64,000 bases of DNA, taken from Trichocoleus desertorum ATA4-8-CV12. Its GTDB lineage: Bacteria; Cyanobacteriota; Cyanobacteriia; FACHB-46. The position numbers and the translations under genes are program-made. How positions within the stretch are numbered: position 1 is the first letter of the stretch; each line of letters starts with the position of its first letter. Positions 28,555-37,223 of the stretch are shown here, one piece after another. The notes under the pieces were generated by a model. The model saw only the letters and a program-made list of their open reading frames with translations, was not told where the DNA came from and made no database searches. The stretch lies in the NCBI GenBank assembly GCA_019358975.1, contig JAHHIL010000007.1, positions 62,001 to 126,000 on the forward strand. The letters are read 5' to 3'.

Positions 28555-29231
28555 TGGAGTTAGAAAAATTCCCTGTGTATGTATAAGTAGTGAAAACACT
28601 GGAGCTTGCTATAGCTAAATAGCGTTACTAGCGAAATCACGTACTCTAGCTCAATTTTTACGTGTTGAGGATTTATTTAGCTATGGGAGCTAGTAGCATT
28701 TATTACAATCTTCACGAATAAGCTGAATTGCTTCAAGGCCAGTTCAAAAAGTGTCACTCTCTAAGTAACTTGTTAGAAAAATGGATCCATAAAGAATTTT
28801 TCAGTATTTTTACTGTTTATTTCCTGAACTACTTATTCACTTTGAATGCTATTTGTGTAAATAGTTGCTCAAGGATTAAGAACCTGCTCAGCTAATGGTG
28901 TTTGCTATTGGCAGAAATAACGTCGTGGCTCTAAGTATCTCTTTTAAGCCAACTGTAGAATCGCATGATCTGTGAAAATCAAGCTTAGTGAAGCAATAGA
29001 GGCATGATAAATAAGTGCGTTAACATAGACGAAAAGGAGTGTTGCAAGCTTCATAAACACGCTCTAAATCTTAATTTGCTCTTTCTCGAATGACTTGAGG
29101 CTTTTCATCACTCCCCATCAAGCAGCTAGATTCAAATCTATTTTTGCAAGGGGTGAATTGCGATCGCCAAACCACTGTCACTGGCGCAACTCCTGATCTG
29201 TGGCCTTGAAAACCAAACTGCAACTGAACTT
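28555..29231. other. Gene-free AT-rich stretch
   Basis: About 680 bp between the divergent PEP-CTERM gene and the acyl-CoA ligase. It is AT-rich and has no open frame of coding character on either strand. It must hold both promoters. From 29157 the ligase frame is already open and seems to encode homologous sequence (LLICGLENQTATELLP), but there is no ATG, GTG or TTG until 29232. Confidence 0.5.
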
Positions 29232-31355
29232 TTGCCCCAGATCAATCAGTTGCTCTCTACTTTATCGCCCATTGAGTGTTGGCAATATTTCACACAACAT
29301 CTCCTGAAACCGACACATCCCTGGGCGTTCCATCAACTCCTCTACGCCCAAACTTTTGCTGACTGGAATACCGCTCAAGGGCCTCCTCCTGCCTGGTTTC
29401 CTACACCTGAGCAAATACGATCTACGAATATTTCGGCTTTGATGCAAGATCAAGCGATCGCGACCTATCCAGAACTGCATGCTTGGTCATGTCAGGATCG
29501 AGATGAATTTTGGCAGGTGATGATCCAACGCTTGGGAATTCGTTTACAGCAGAACTATACACAGATTTTGAATCTATCCCAGGAAGTGGAAGCACCTCAA
29601 TGGCTAGTTGATGCTCGGCTCAATATTGTAGAAAGCTGTTTTCAAGCGCCTGAGGATGCCACTGCGATCATTTATCAACCAGAGGGAGGTTCACTCGCAA
29701 AAGTAACTTATGGAGAACTTCATGCTCTAGCGAATCGAGTTGCTAATGGTTTAGTAGAGCTTGGTTTGCAGCCAGGAGATGCGATCGCTGTGGTTCTGCC
29801 GATGACGGTAGAAGCCGTGGCAATTTATTTAGGGATTGTTCAGGCGGGTTGTGTGGTGGTGTCGATCGCGGATAGCTTTGCTGCACCGGAGATTGCTATT
29901 CGTTTGAAGATTACGCAAGCAAAAGCAGTCTTTACCCAAGACAGCATTATCCGCGCAGGAAAGCAATTACCTCTCTATACTAAAGTCATAGAAGCTCAGG
30001 CTCCACGGGCGATCGTTCTTACTGCTGCTAACCTTGCTGCTCCTAACACTCAATTGCGATCAGGAGATTTGACCTGGAAAGATTTTCTCAGCGATCAGGC
30101 ACAATTTCAACCTGTTTCTGCGGCTCCTGCTGCTCACACCAATATCCTGTTCTCTTCTGGTACCACTGGTGAACCCAAGGCTATTCCTTGGACTCAAACA
30201 ACACCGATTAAGTGTGCAGTAGATGGGCATCTCCATCAGGATATTCATGCTGGAGACATAGTGGCGTGGCCGACTAATCTCGGCTGGATGATGGGGCCGT
30301 GGCTGATCTATGCCAGTTTGATTAACCAGGCGGCGATCGCGTTGTATTACGGGACTCCGACAACAAGAGAATTTGGTCAATTTATTCAGGATGCTCGTGT
30401 GACGATGCTCGGTGTCGTGCCTAGTTTAGTGACGGCTTGGAAGACCACTGATTGTATGAGAGGGCTAGACTGGAGCGCCATTAAAGCCTTCAGCTCCACA
30501 GGTGAGTGCTCCAATCCACAAGATATGTTGTTTCTCATGTCTTTGGCAGGTTGTAAACCCATTGTGGAGTACTGCGGCGGCACTGAAATCGGTGGAGGAT
30601 ACATTACTGGAACTTTAGTGCAACCCTGTATCCCTGCTACTTTTACTACCCCTGCCCTCGGTCTTGATATTGCTGTTCTAGATATAAAGGGACAACCTGC
30701 GGACAAAGGCGAAGCATTCATCATTCCTCCATCTATTGGTCTCTCTACTCAGCTGATGAATCGAGATCACCATCAAGTGTATTTTGCTGGTACGCCTCAA
30801 TTAGCCGTTGAGCATCAGAACCTAAGGGCCAGGAGTCAGAAGTCAGGAGTCAGAAGTCAGGAGTATTCTCCTTCATCCCTCCTCCTTCGTCCTTCATCCT
30901 TCATTTCCCTCCGTCGTCATGGCGATCGCTTGGAGCGTTTGCCGAATGGGTATTATCGAACACAGGGGCGGGTGGATGATGCAATGAATTTGGGTGGAAT
31001 TAAAGTGAGTTCCACAGAGATTGAGCAAGTACTGAATACGGTTGAGGATGTTTGCGAGACAGCAGCGATCGCGGTATCACCTCCTGAAGGTGGGCCCAGT
31101 CAGCTAATTATTTATGTGGTTGCTCCGAATACCTCAAAGGCTAAAGAGAAGCTGAAAACTGCTCTGCAAAAGGCGATCGCCCAGAATCTCAACCCTCTCT
31201 TCAAAATCCATGATGTGGTTATAGTGGACACCCTGCCGCGCACAGCTTCCAACAAGGTCATGCGACGAGTCCTGCGGGATCAATACCGAGAGCTTTCGGA
31301 AAAACATCGAGATGAAAGCGCTCAAAATCTGTTGAATCGTCCGGAGAAGACCTAA
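29232..31355 (+). CDS. AMP-forming acyl-CoA synthetase (plant AAE17/18-like) with inserted repeat
   Basis: A 707-residue ANL-superfamily ligase that would activate a carboxylic acid with ATP and CoA. It shows SSGTTGEPKAIPW (308-320), YCGGTEIGGGY (447-457), GYYRTQGRVDDAMNLGGIKVS (573-593) and the C-terminal lysine in TASNKVMRR (K675). The wording GWMMGPWLIYASLINQAAIALY and MLGVVPSLV is close to plant peroxisomal AAE17/AAE18 as I remember them. Residues ~531-559 (ARSQKSGVRSQ...) do not belong to the fold: they are translated from a short-repeat insertion. The TTG start may not be the true one because the frame is open upstream. Confidence 0.82.
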   Translation: MPQINQLLSTLSPIECWQYFTQHLLKPTHPWAFHQLLYAQTFADWNTAQGPPPAWFPTPEQIRSTNISALMQDQAIATYPELHAWSCQDRDEFWQVMIQRLGIRLQQNYTQILNLSQEVEAPQWLVDARLNIVESCFQAPEDATAIIYQPEGGSLAKVTYGELHALANRVANGLVELGLQPGDAIAVVLPMTVEAVAIYLGIVQAGCVVVSIADSFAAPEIAIRLKITQAKAVFTQDSIIRAGKQLPLYTKVIEAQAPRAIVLTAANLAAPNTQLRSGDLTWKDFLSDQAQFQPVSAAPAAHTNILFSSGTTGEPKAIPWTQTTPIKCAVDGHLHQDIHAGDIVAWPTNLGWMMGPWLIYASLINQAAIALYYGTPTTREFGQFIQDARVTMLGVVPSLVTAWKTTDCMRGLDWSAIKAFSSTGECSNPQDMLFLMSLAGCKPIVEYCGGTEIGGGYITGTLVQPCIPATFTTPALGLDIAVLDIKGQPADKGEAFIIPPSIGLSTQLMNRDHHQVYFAGTPQLAVEHQNLRARSQKSGVRSQEYSPSSLLLRPSSFISLRRHGDRLERLPNGYYRTQGRVDDAMNLGGIKVSSTEIEQVLNTVEDVCETAAIAVSPPEGGPSQLIIYVVAPNTSKAKEKLKTALQKAIAQNLNPLFKIHDVVIVDTLPRTASNKVMRRVLRDQYRELSEKHRDESAQNLLNRPEKT
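30822..30908 (+). repeat. Short tandem repeat insertion inside a coding region
   Basis: GAGTCAGAAGTCAG units in tandem followed by a TCCTTCATCC/CTCCTTCGTCC pyrimidine block. This is the type of short tandemly repeated sequence usually found between cyanobacterial genes. It adds about 29 codons in frame between VYFAGTPQL and LRRHGDRLERL of the acyl-CoA ligase, without a stop codon. Confidence 0.75.
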
Positions 31356-31424
31356 CTCCTCTTTTCTACAGCCTAGGAAGAAATGGGAGAGCCTACTAAA
31401 TTTTTTCTATAAAGTGAGTTGAAT

Positions 31425-32594
31425 ATGGTGATCTTTGCGGAACGAATGAGTCATTTGGGCACCGAATCCGCTTTTGAAGTGCTTGCTAGAGCCAAAAAGC
31501 TAGAAGCCCAAGGAAAAAGTGTGATTCACCTAGAGATCGGACAGCCTGACCTCCCTACTCCTGACAATATCTGTGAAGCGGCTTGCCGAGCCATGCGCGA
31601 GGGATATACAGGATATGGTCCGGCGGCTGGACTATTGGAGTTCCGCGAGGTGATTGCTGAGTATATCGCAGCGACTAGAGGTGTGGAAGTTCACCCAGAT
31701 GAAATCGTGGTCACACCTGGAGCGAAACCGATTATATTTTTTACTATTCTGGCACTGGTAAACGCAGGAGATGAGGTTATTTACCCCAATCCAGGTTTTC
31801 CCGTTTATGAATCGGTGATTAACTTTGTAGGAGCCAAAGCTGTCCCCCTGCCGTTACGAGAAGAAGTAGACTTTCGCTTTTGGATTGAAGATCTGATCAA
31901 TGCTATTTCCGATCGCACCAAACTATTAATTATTAATTCTCCCCAAAATCCGACCGGAGGGCTGTTAATGGCAGAAGATTTGGCGGCGATCGCTGAACTT
32001 GCTCAGAAACACGATTTCTATATCCTCTCCGATGAAGTGTACTCCCGGATGGTCTATGAAGAGGAGCATCAGAGTATCTTCAGTTTGCCAGGGATGCAGG
32101 CACGGACTATTTTGCTGGATGGCCACTCTAAAACCTATGCGATGACAGGTTGGCGCTTAGGATATGGTGTGGCTCCCCAGGCGATCGCAGAAAAGATGGT
32201 GCAATTGATGATTAATTCAAATTCTTGCACCTGTTCGTTTACCCAAATTGCGGGAATGGAAGCGCTAACTGGGCCACAGGATGCGGTGGAGCAAATGATG
32301 GCTGAGTTTCAACAACGACGAGATGTGATTGTCGAGGGACTCAATGCGATCGCGGGTATCCAATGCCGCAAACCCGCAGGGGCTTTTTATGTGTTCCCTA
32401 ATGTCAAGCAGTTGCCTATTGCCTGTGACGCTCTTGCCGATTATCTTCTCGAAGAAGCAGGGGTTGCAGTGCTTTCAGGAACTGCCTTTGGTCAATATGG
32501 AGATGGTTACTTAAGGCTTTCCTACGCCAATTCTCTAGAAAACATCCATGAGGCGTTAGAAAGAATTCAAATCGCGGTGGGTAAGCTGAAATAA
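31425..32594 (+). CDS. PLP-dependent class I/II aminotransferase (AspC-like)
   Basis: A 389-residue fold-type I aminotransferase. It has LEIGQPDLPTP, GYTGYGPAAG, the NSPQNPTGG and LSDEVYSRMVY PLP-contact motifs, the Schiff-base lysine in LDGHSKTYAMTGWRLGYG and a C-terminal arginine in YLRLSYANS. Aspartate, tyrosine or LL-DAP-type specificity cannot be told from sequence alone. Lying 70 bp after the ligase and near hppD, a role in tyrosine or branched-chain transamination is possible. ATG 31425 is preferred to TTG 31419. Confidence 0.85.
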   Translation: MVIFAERMSHLGTESAFEVLARAKKLEAQGKSVIHLEIGQPDLPTPDNICEAACRAMREGYTGYGPAAGLLEFREVIAEYIAATRGVEVHPDEIVVTPGAKPIIFFTILALVNAGDEVIYPNPGFPVYESVINFVGAKAVPLPLREEVDFRFWIEDLINAISDRTKLLIINSPQNPTGGLLMAEDLAAIAELAQKHDFYILSDEVYSRMVYEEEHQSIFSLPGMQARTILLDGHSKTYAMTGWRLGYGVAPQAIAEKMVQLMINSNSCTCSFTQIAGMEALTGPQDAVEQMMAEFQQRRDVIVEGLNAIAGIQCRKPAGAFYVFPNVKQLPIACDALADYLLEEAGVAVLSGTAFGQYGDGYLRLSYANSLENIHEALERIQIAVGKLK

Positions 32595-32617
32595 GTCGAT
32601 GATATAAGAATTTGGCT

Positions 32618-32640
32618 CCCCTTCCCTCGCAGGGAAGGGG
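32618..32640. repeat. Perfect 10-bp hairpin repeat
   Basis: CCCCTTCCCT and AGGGAAGGGG flank CGC between two convergent genes, followed by CTGGGGGTTAGGTC. The same arrangement is a familiar dispersed repeat in cyanobacterial genomes (from memory). It could also separate the convergent transcripts. Confidence 0.6.
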
Positions 32641-32647
32641 CTGGGGG

Positions 32648-33301
32648 TTAGGTCTCTTCCGTAAGACGTAATGCCGCGATATTTTGGCAAGAGAAAGTTG
32701 CTCCGTCTGTACATCGACGGTGAATTAGTTCTATGATTTGTCCTGCTAAATTTTTGAAAGACCACTGACACAGACAACCGTCATCTTGAGGCACTGTGGA
32801 TAAAGGTACAAAGCCTTTTCTCTGACATATTTCTGCTGCTGAGTTTATATCATTGGTATGCAGAGCCACGTGATGGACAGTATTCAAACCCCTTTCCTGG
32901 ATTAGGCGATCGAGCTGATCATGAGGGGTATGAGGGGCAGCTAGAACAACAATCCCACCCGATGGCATCAGAACTGAGAGAAAATACATCGTTAGGTCAT
33001 CAGGGAAAGAGGTTAGACCCGGACAAAAATCCTGTGGCCATATTCCTGGCCCTTCAACAGCTTGTGCTCCATACTGGATCAAGCGATCGCTGTATTGGTT
33101 GAGAGCTAAAGCACTAGAAAACAACATGACTAGGTGATCGACAATCACCCTTTCATCAAATAATGTTGTGCTAAAAGAAGCATCTAGAAACTCAGGTGTC
33201 TTGCCTTCCTCTTTATAGAAAAGTAGTCCATTAATTTCTACAAAAGGTGGTTCGTGAATAGTTTGAGATTGGGGTGAAGTGCGATCGCTAGAATATGACA
33301 T
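32648..33301 (-). CDS. VOC-superfamily protein (HPPD-like half)
   Basis: A 217-residue protein with a paired beta-alpha-beta-beta-beta (VOC) layout: VIVDHLVMLFSSALALNQY in the first module and TVHHVALHTNDINSAAEICQRKGFVPL in the second, ending GQIIELIHRR. The positions of H in VDHL and VHHV and E in IIELIHR match metal ligands of the VOC fold and resemble the HPPD arrangement. It is therefore probably a metal-dependent dioxygenase, isomerase or lyase; the substrate is unknown. It sits on the strand of the downstream threonine-operon relic. Confidence 0.7.
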   Translation of the reverse strand: MSYSSDRTSPQSQTIHEPPFVEINGLLFYKEEGKTPEFLDASFSTTLFDERVIVDHLVMLFSSALALNQYSDRLIQYGAQAVEGPGIWPQDFCPGLTSFPDDLTMYFLSVLMPSGGIVVLAAPHTPHDQLDRLIQERGLNTVHHVALHTNDINSAAEICQRKGFVPLSTVPQDDGCLCQWSFKNLAGQIIELIHRRCTDGATFSCQNIAALRLTEET

Positions 33302-33312
33302 AACCGATTTAC

Positions 33313-33579
33313 CTAAATCACGTCATGTTTTTTGCCGACTCCTGCAAACGCATCAATGCAGCGATCTAGATGTGCTTGAGTATGAGCGGCGGAAAGTTGA
33401 ACCCGAATGCGGGCTTGGCCTTGGGGTACTACGGGATAACTAAAACCAATCACATAAATGCCTTCGTTCAGCAAATCGCGAGCCATAGCCTTGGCTAACT
33501 TGGCCTCATACAGCATAAGGGGCACAATTGGATCGATATAAGGGAGAATTGCTTTCAGGATGAGGTGGCGATCGCCCAC
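33313..33579 (-). pseudogene. C-terminal remnant of glycine C-acetyltransferase (kbl)
   Basis: Only the last ~80 residues of a ~398-residue PLP enzyme remain: [45 protein letters not shown] followed by the [11 protein letters not shown] helix. This is the small domain of 2-amino-3-ketobutyrate CoA ligase; the PLP lysine and the whole large domain are gone. The frame opens at ATG 33579 inside a HIP1-like GGCGATCGCC. Immediately upstream is the start of a threonine dehydrogenase in another frame, so an internal deletion has joined the two genes. Confidence 0.75.
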
Positions 33580-33676
33580 TCTCTACAACCTGTTCTACCC
33601 CATAGATCCGACGCAGAGCTGTCACCAAGTCACTGCCCAATTGCCCCTGCGCCCCAGTTACCAAAGTTCTATTCAT
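33573..33676 (-). pseudogene. N-terminal remnant of SDR-type L-threonine dehydrogenase
   Basis: From ATG 33676 the minus strand encodes MNRTLVTGAQGQLGSDLVTA followed by [14 protein letters not shown], the Rossmann start (G-A-x-G-Q-L-G) of a NAD-dependent epimerase-like threonine 3-dehydrogenase. After about 35 residues the frame runs into the kbl remnant out of phase. Threonine dehydrogenase and kbl commonly form one operon that degrades threonine to glycine and acetyl-CoA. About 1.9 kb of that operon must have been lost here. Confidence 0.6.
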
Positions 33677-33703
33677 TCTTCATAGCTTCTCATAGCCAGT
33701 ATT

Positions 33704-35020
33704 TCACAGCTGTAGGGGCGGGTTTAGCTCAAATGCTGGTCCAGTCGATAATCTGTTCACAAAACCCGCCCCTACGAGTTCGGTCATCTCCTCCAAGGTC
33801 TGTAGCAAACGATTTACCTCATCCATCGTGTTGTAATGAACTAGGCCAATCCTTAGCAAACCACCGCTTGCTGCCAGCCCTAGCCGTTCTATGACGCCCA
33901 AGGCATAGAAATGACCATGCCAGGTAAAGATGCCGCGATCGCCCAGTTGCGTTGCGAGTTCGTAAGGTGTGTAACCGTTGATGCGGATACCGAAAGTAGG
34001 AGTTCGTTCAGCTAAGCGATTTGGGTCGGTGATGCCGTAGACAGTGACACCCGGAATCTCTAGTAAACCCTGCAACAAGGCTTGGCTCAGTTCTGTTTCA
34101 TAAGTGTGAATTGCAGATGTCACAGCAGCTAGCGCCGCTTGACGGTTTTGTACCGATGGATTAACTCGATGTCCCAGCTCCGTTAAGTAACCTAAGGTAG
34201 CGAGTAAACCTGCCATGCCTTCATAGTTTTGAGTTCCTGTTTCCCAACGAGACGGCACCTCATCCGGAGCGGGCAAGACCTTGTAAGGTTGGATCTGTGC
34301 GAGATGTTCTCGCTTGGCATAGAGGATTCCCAGGTGTGGCCCAAAGAATTTGTAAGCTGAGCAGACGAGGAAATCACAATCAAGGGCTTGCACATCGATC
34401 GCGCCGTGGGGGGCATAGTGCACCGCATCTACAAATACCCAAGCCCCAACTTGATGGGCCAGCCGCGTGATTCTGGCAATGTCGTTAATCGTGCCGACCG
34501 CATTAGAGGCATAGCCAACTGCAACTAATTTGGTGCGTTCATTTAGCGATCGCGTCAATTCATCCCAATTTAGGGTGCAATCCTCTGGATGCATATCCAC
34601 TGTGCGAACCACAATGCCCCGTTCTACCAGAGCTTCCCAGGCACAGACATTAGCGTAGTGGTCAAGAGTGGTAACAATGATCTCATCTCCAGGTTGCAGT
34701 GTCCGACCGATTGCCCGACTGATGGCGTAGGTGAGAGTCGTCATGTTAGCCCCAAACACAACTTCATCACTGCCACAGTTGAGAAAGTCAGCCACAGCAC
34801 TCCGAGCGGCGGCAATTAGCGTATCTGTCCGATGGCTCGTAGCAAAAGCACCATGAGCGTTGGCATTGGAGGTGAGTAGATAGTCACTGATGGCATCTAC
34901 CACTGTCTTTGGGACTTGTGTACCACCAGGGCCGTCACAGAAGATAGCAGGTTGACCGTTGATCTCTTGAGTCAAGGCTGGAAACTGAGAGCGAATCCAG
35001 TTGAGGTCAAGGGCAATCAT
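33704..35020 (-). CDS. Cysteine-desulfurase-like class V aminotransferase
   Basis: A 438-residue PLP enzyme of the cysteine-desulfurase-like group. It begins LDLNWIRSQFPAL, then DGPGGTQVPKTVVDAISDYL, HGAFATSHRTD, DHYANVCAWEAL, VFVDAVHYAPHGAIDVQALDCDFLVCSAYKFFGPHLG (lysine in SAYKF), and GTQNYEGMAGLLATLGYL. The active-site cysteine loop of SufS/IscS is not evident, so the reaction may be a different beta- or gamma-elimination. The final ~24 residues (from about VGAGFVNR) are translated from an inverted repeat (33712-33775) and are probably not native. Confidence 0.8.
   Translation of the reverse strand: MIALDLNWIRSQFPALTQEINGQPAIFCDGPGGTQVPKTVVDAISDYLLTSNANAHGAFATSHRTDTLIAAARSAVADFLNCGSDEVVFGANMTTLTYAISRAIGRTLQPGDEIIVTTLDHYANVCAWEALVERGIVVRTVDMHPEDCTLNWDELTRSLNERTKLVAVGYASNAVGTINDIARITRLAHQVGAWVFVDAVHYAPHGAIDVQALDCDFLVCSAYKFFGPHLGILYAKREHLAQIQPYKVLPAPDEVPSRWETGTQNYEGMAGLLATLGYLTELGHRVNPSVQNRQAALAAVTSAIHTYETELSQALLQGLLEIPGVTVYGITDPNRLAERTPTFGIRINGYTPYELATQLGDRGIFTWHGHFYALGVIERLGLAASGGLLRIGLVHYNTMDEVNRLLQTLEEMTELVGAGFVNRLSTGPAFELNPPLQL
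33712..33775. repeat. 64-bp inverted repeat overlapping a gene 3' end
   Basis: GTAGGGGCGGGTTT (33712-33725) and AAACCCGCCCCTAC (33762-33775) are perfect 14-bp complements around 36 bp. It resembles a small non-autonomous repeat element. It supplies the stop codon region and the last ~22 codons of the desulfurase-like gene. Confidence 0.7.
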
Positions 35021-35041
35021 AAAAGTCTCCCAATTAATAAG

Positions 35042-35092
35042 GTTTATTTCGGTGGAAGCTTTATTTCGGTGGAAGGTTTATTCCGGTACAAA
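35042..35092. repeat. Three 17-bp tandem repeats at a gene 3' end
   Basis: GTTTATTTCGGTGGAAG, CTTTATTTCGGTGGAAG and GTTTATTCCGGTACAAA follow each other with a 17-bp period. The third copy contains the stop codon of the 2OG-Fe dioxygenase gene. The other two look like duplications of that gene end in the space before the desulfurase-like gene. Confidence 0.65.
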
Positions 35093-35752
35093 CAGGCCAG
35101 GACAGGTGAAGACAAAGACATCCCGCTCTCCGTCTTCAGGGGCGATCGCGCTCACCGAGGAGGTGAAATGGAAGTATTGATCATCTCTAAATACTAGAAG
35201 CTCACCGGGGTTAAGCACTTTAGTAAAAGCTGGGCTGCTTTGTTTATCTTTATAGAGATGTGTTTCACCGCCTTCAATGCGGGCACGATTCACGGAAAAT
35301 ATGCCGACTAGATCAACGCCATCGCGGTGAATGCCTTCTGGGGCAGGATTTCCTATTTGTTGAGAGGTAGCGGTGGTTCTAATTTGGTGGACGGCAACTT
35401 CTTTATGAGGGGTGCAAAGTTGACAGAACTGAAAAAATTCCCAAATGATTTTTTGAAAGTCTTCTAACTGAATTAAGCCATCATCCAGCTCTGCGTATTC
35501 TCTGGCCACATCACCCAGTAAAGGATTGTAAGTTTTCGACTGGAATAAATGCCGATGGGGGAGTTTATTCAAGCGATCGCCTGCAATTTGGAAATGAGAA
35601 AGACGCCTAAAGCGGTAGTTACCCGCTAAATAGGGATCGGGTGGAAGCTGGTCAAAGAATGGCTTGAGTTGATCGACTTGCACAGCCGTCACCATTTCTA
35701 GGATGTAGCTGGCTAGGCAATCAAACTCTTTAGGCTTGGATAGGTTCAGCAT
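35078..35752 (-). CDS. 2OG-Fe(II) dioxygenase (2OG-Fe_Oxy_2/IDO-like)
   Basis: A 224-residue double-stranded beta-helix dioxygenase. Iron ligands are H142 and D144 in EGIHRDGVD and H195 in DQYFHFTSSV; R210 in EDGERDVFVF would bind 2-oxoglutarate. The family includes L-isoleucine 4-hydroxylase, so a free amino acid is a reasonable substrate (inference). It ends 57 bp before the desulfurase-like gene on the same strand and probably shares its transcript. Confidence 0.82.
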   Translation of the reverse strand: MLNLSKPKEFDCLASYILEMVTAVQVDQLKPFFDQLPPDPYLAGNYRFRRLSHFQIAGDRLNKLPHRHLFQSKTYNPLLGDVAREYAELDDGLIQLEDFQKIIWEFFQFCQLCTPHKEVAVHQIRTTATSQQIGNPAPEGIHRDGVDLVGIFSVNRARIEGGETHLYKDKQSSPAFTKVLNPGELLVFRDDQYFHFTSSVSAIAPEDGERDVFVFTCPGLFVPE

Positions 35753-36272
35753 GTTACCTAACTTCCTCGCTTAAATTGTTCAGCAGCATCCAATCCTACT
35801 GGCTGCAATTAAGCCACAGGATTAACTCGAAATATGAGTTCTGTAGTGCTAAGCTTTGCTACTTACAAAAGATCAAAGAGAGAGTAAGACGGCAAAAAGA
35901 GAGGCAAGATGTTAGAGAATACGGCGCTGTAGTGTTAGTAAGGTTGATAAAACAAGCCCCTCTTAAATAGCTTTACTAAGGTAGGGTTGAGTGATGCGCC
36001 ACTACCTAGGCCAAACTATCAGCAAAGCTTTTGACAATCCTTGAGAATCACACCTCATATTTCATGGATGCTGATTTCATTGTAGTAATACTTTTTTGAT
36101 GTTGTCGATCCCTGATTCTACTCAGGCCGTTTTTTGCCCAATCTTCACAATTTTTCGGCTCTACCTATTTTTATGAATCTACTTTTATTTAATTAAAATT
36201 TATAATTAACGACTTTGATCAGAATCAAATCTAAGGGCGGAATCAAGGTGAATTCCGCGATCGCCATTGCAC
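35753..36272. other. Gene-poor AT-rich stretch
   Basis: About 520 bp with no convincing gene. A 64-codon plus-strand frame (35776-35970) has low-complexity basic codons and no ribosome site, so I do not annotate it. The region must contain the promoter of the 2OG-Fe dioxygenase operon near 35760. Confidence 0.4.
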
Positions 36273-36554
36273 TCAAGAAGCCGAACCTGCATCCTCGACA
36301 GAACTTTCGGCCAAATCAATTCGCAGTAATTGTCGAGTCAGCCAATGCAAGCTCAGAAAAACCAAACTACTGCCCACCAACAGCATCACGCCTAAAACGG
36401 TACTGTATCCCTTGGTATGCCACCACAGCCGTTGTAGGATGGCCAAACTGAGTTGGCTGGGCTGGTTTATCCGTGGCAGCGGATCTCGAACCAAACGGTA
36501 GCTCTGATTGTTCAACTGGTTTTGTGCTTGGTCTGCCTGAGGTGCGATCGCCAT
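36273..36554 (-). CDS. Small single-pass membrane protein
   Basis: A 93-residue protein with a polar Gln/Asn-rich start (QADQAQNQLNNQSYRLVRDPLPRINQPSQLS) and one strong membrane helix (STVLGVMLLVGSSLVFLSLHWLTRQLL). I do not recognise a family. The opposite-strand frame over the same bases has no membrane or domain pattern, which favours this one. ATG start at 36554. Confidence 0.5.
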   Translation of the reverse strand: MAIAPQADQAQNQLNNQSYRLVRDPLPRINQPSQLSLAILQRLWWHTKGYSTVLGVMLLVGSSLVFLSLHWLTRQLLRIDLAESSVEDAGSAS

Positions 36555-36715
36555 ACCAATTACTCCTATTAGCCCCAGCTTGGGCCACCAAATTTTGCTC
36601 TACTTAATCTACGGCAAGTCGGTAGATTTATGTGTATTTAGGAGTATGGCACTGCCTACTGAAACAAAACAAGTTCAAATGTTACTTTTTTGGAATTTGT
36701 CTAGAACGAGCGAAT

Positions 36716-37096
36716 TTATGACCGAGGCGAAAAGTCTAAGCAACCTTCACAAGGTCCATAGGGATGCACCGCACATCTAATATGGGGCGATCGCGCTGAG
36801 TAAACACATTGAGGATTACCTAAGGGTTTTGGGTACGAGGTGGCGAGTTGAGTCCGAAACTCAGCGTTAAGCTGGGCAAGTCGCACTTTATACTGCTGCC
36901 ACTGCCACCACAGGTTCACTAAGCTCAGTGGTAAATAAAGGAGAGAGCTACCAACGACGATTCCCGTAATTAATCCGGGCGAGCCTGCTTGCAAGGCCAA
37001 ACAGAGATTGGCGAACATGATGCTGATCAAGCAGTAGTTGCTATACCGCATTAAAGCGCGATTTGAGTGTCGAAATAGAGATTGAAAAAATGCCAT
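36716..37096 (-). CDS. DUF6464-like membrane protein
   Basis: About 126 residues from ATG 37096 (AAGG nine bases upstream); a start at 37171 would add 25 residues. Two hydrophobic helices (~20-60) precede a charged coiled region and a C-terminal cysteine motif CVYSARSPHIRCAVHPYGPCEGC-DF, four cysteines typical of the cyanobacterial DUF6464 family as I recall it. The function is unknown; the motif could bind a metal. Confidence 0.65.
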   Translation of the reverse strand: MAFFQSLFRHSNRALMRYSNYCLISIMFANLCLALQAGSPGLITGIVVGSSLLYLPLSLVNLWWQWQQYKVRLAQLNAEFRTQLATSYPKPLGNPQCVYSARSPHIRCAVHPYGPCEGCLDFSPRS

Positions 37097-37223
37097 GATC
37101 GTGGCCTTGGTAGAGCTTGGCCCTGATTCAGAATAGCGTTTCATTGGCAGCGATGTGAGTTTTGCTAGCAAGACAAAACGGTAATCATGCCAGCGGTTAG
37201 CAGTGCGGGCTATCGTGGAGAAT

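Noticed and set aside
35776..35970. 64-residue plus-strand frame
   Set aside because: Basic low-complexity translation in AT-rich DNA, no ribosome site, no recognisable motif.
36215..36451. 78-residue plus-strand frame opposite the small membrane protein
   Set aside because: No membrane or domain signal; the opposite strand has a clear membrane helix.
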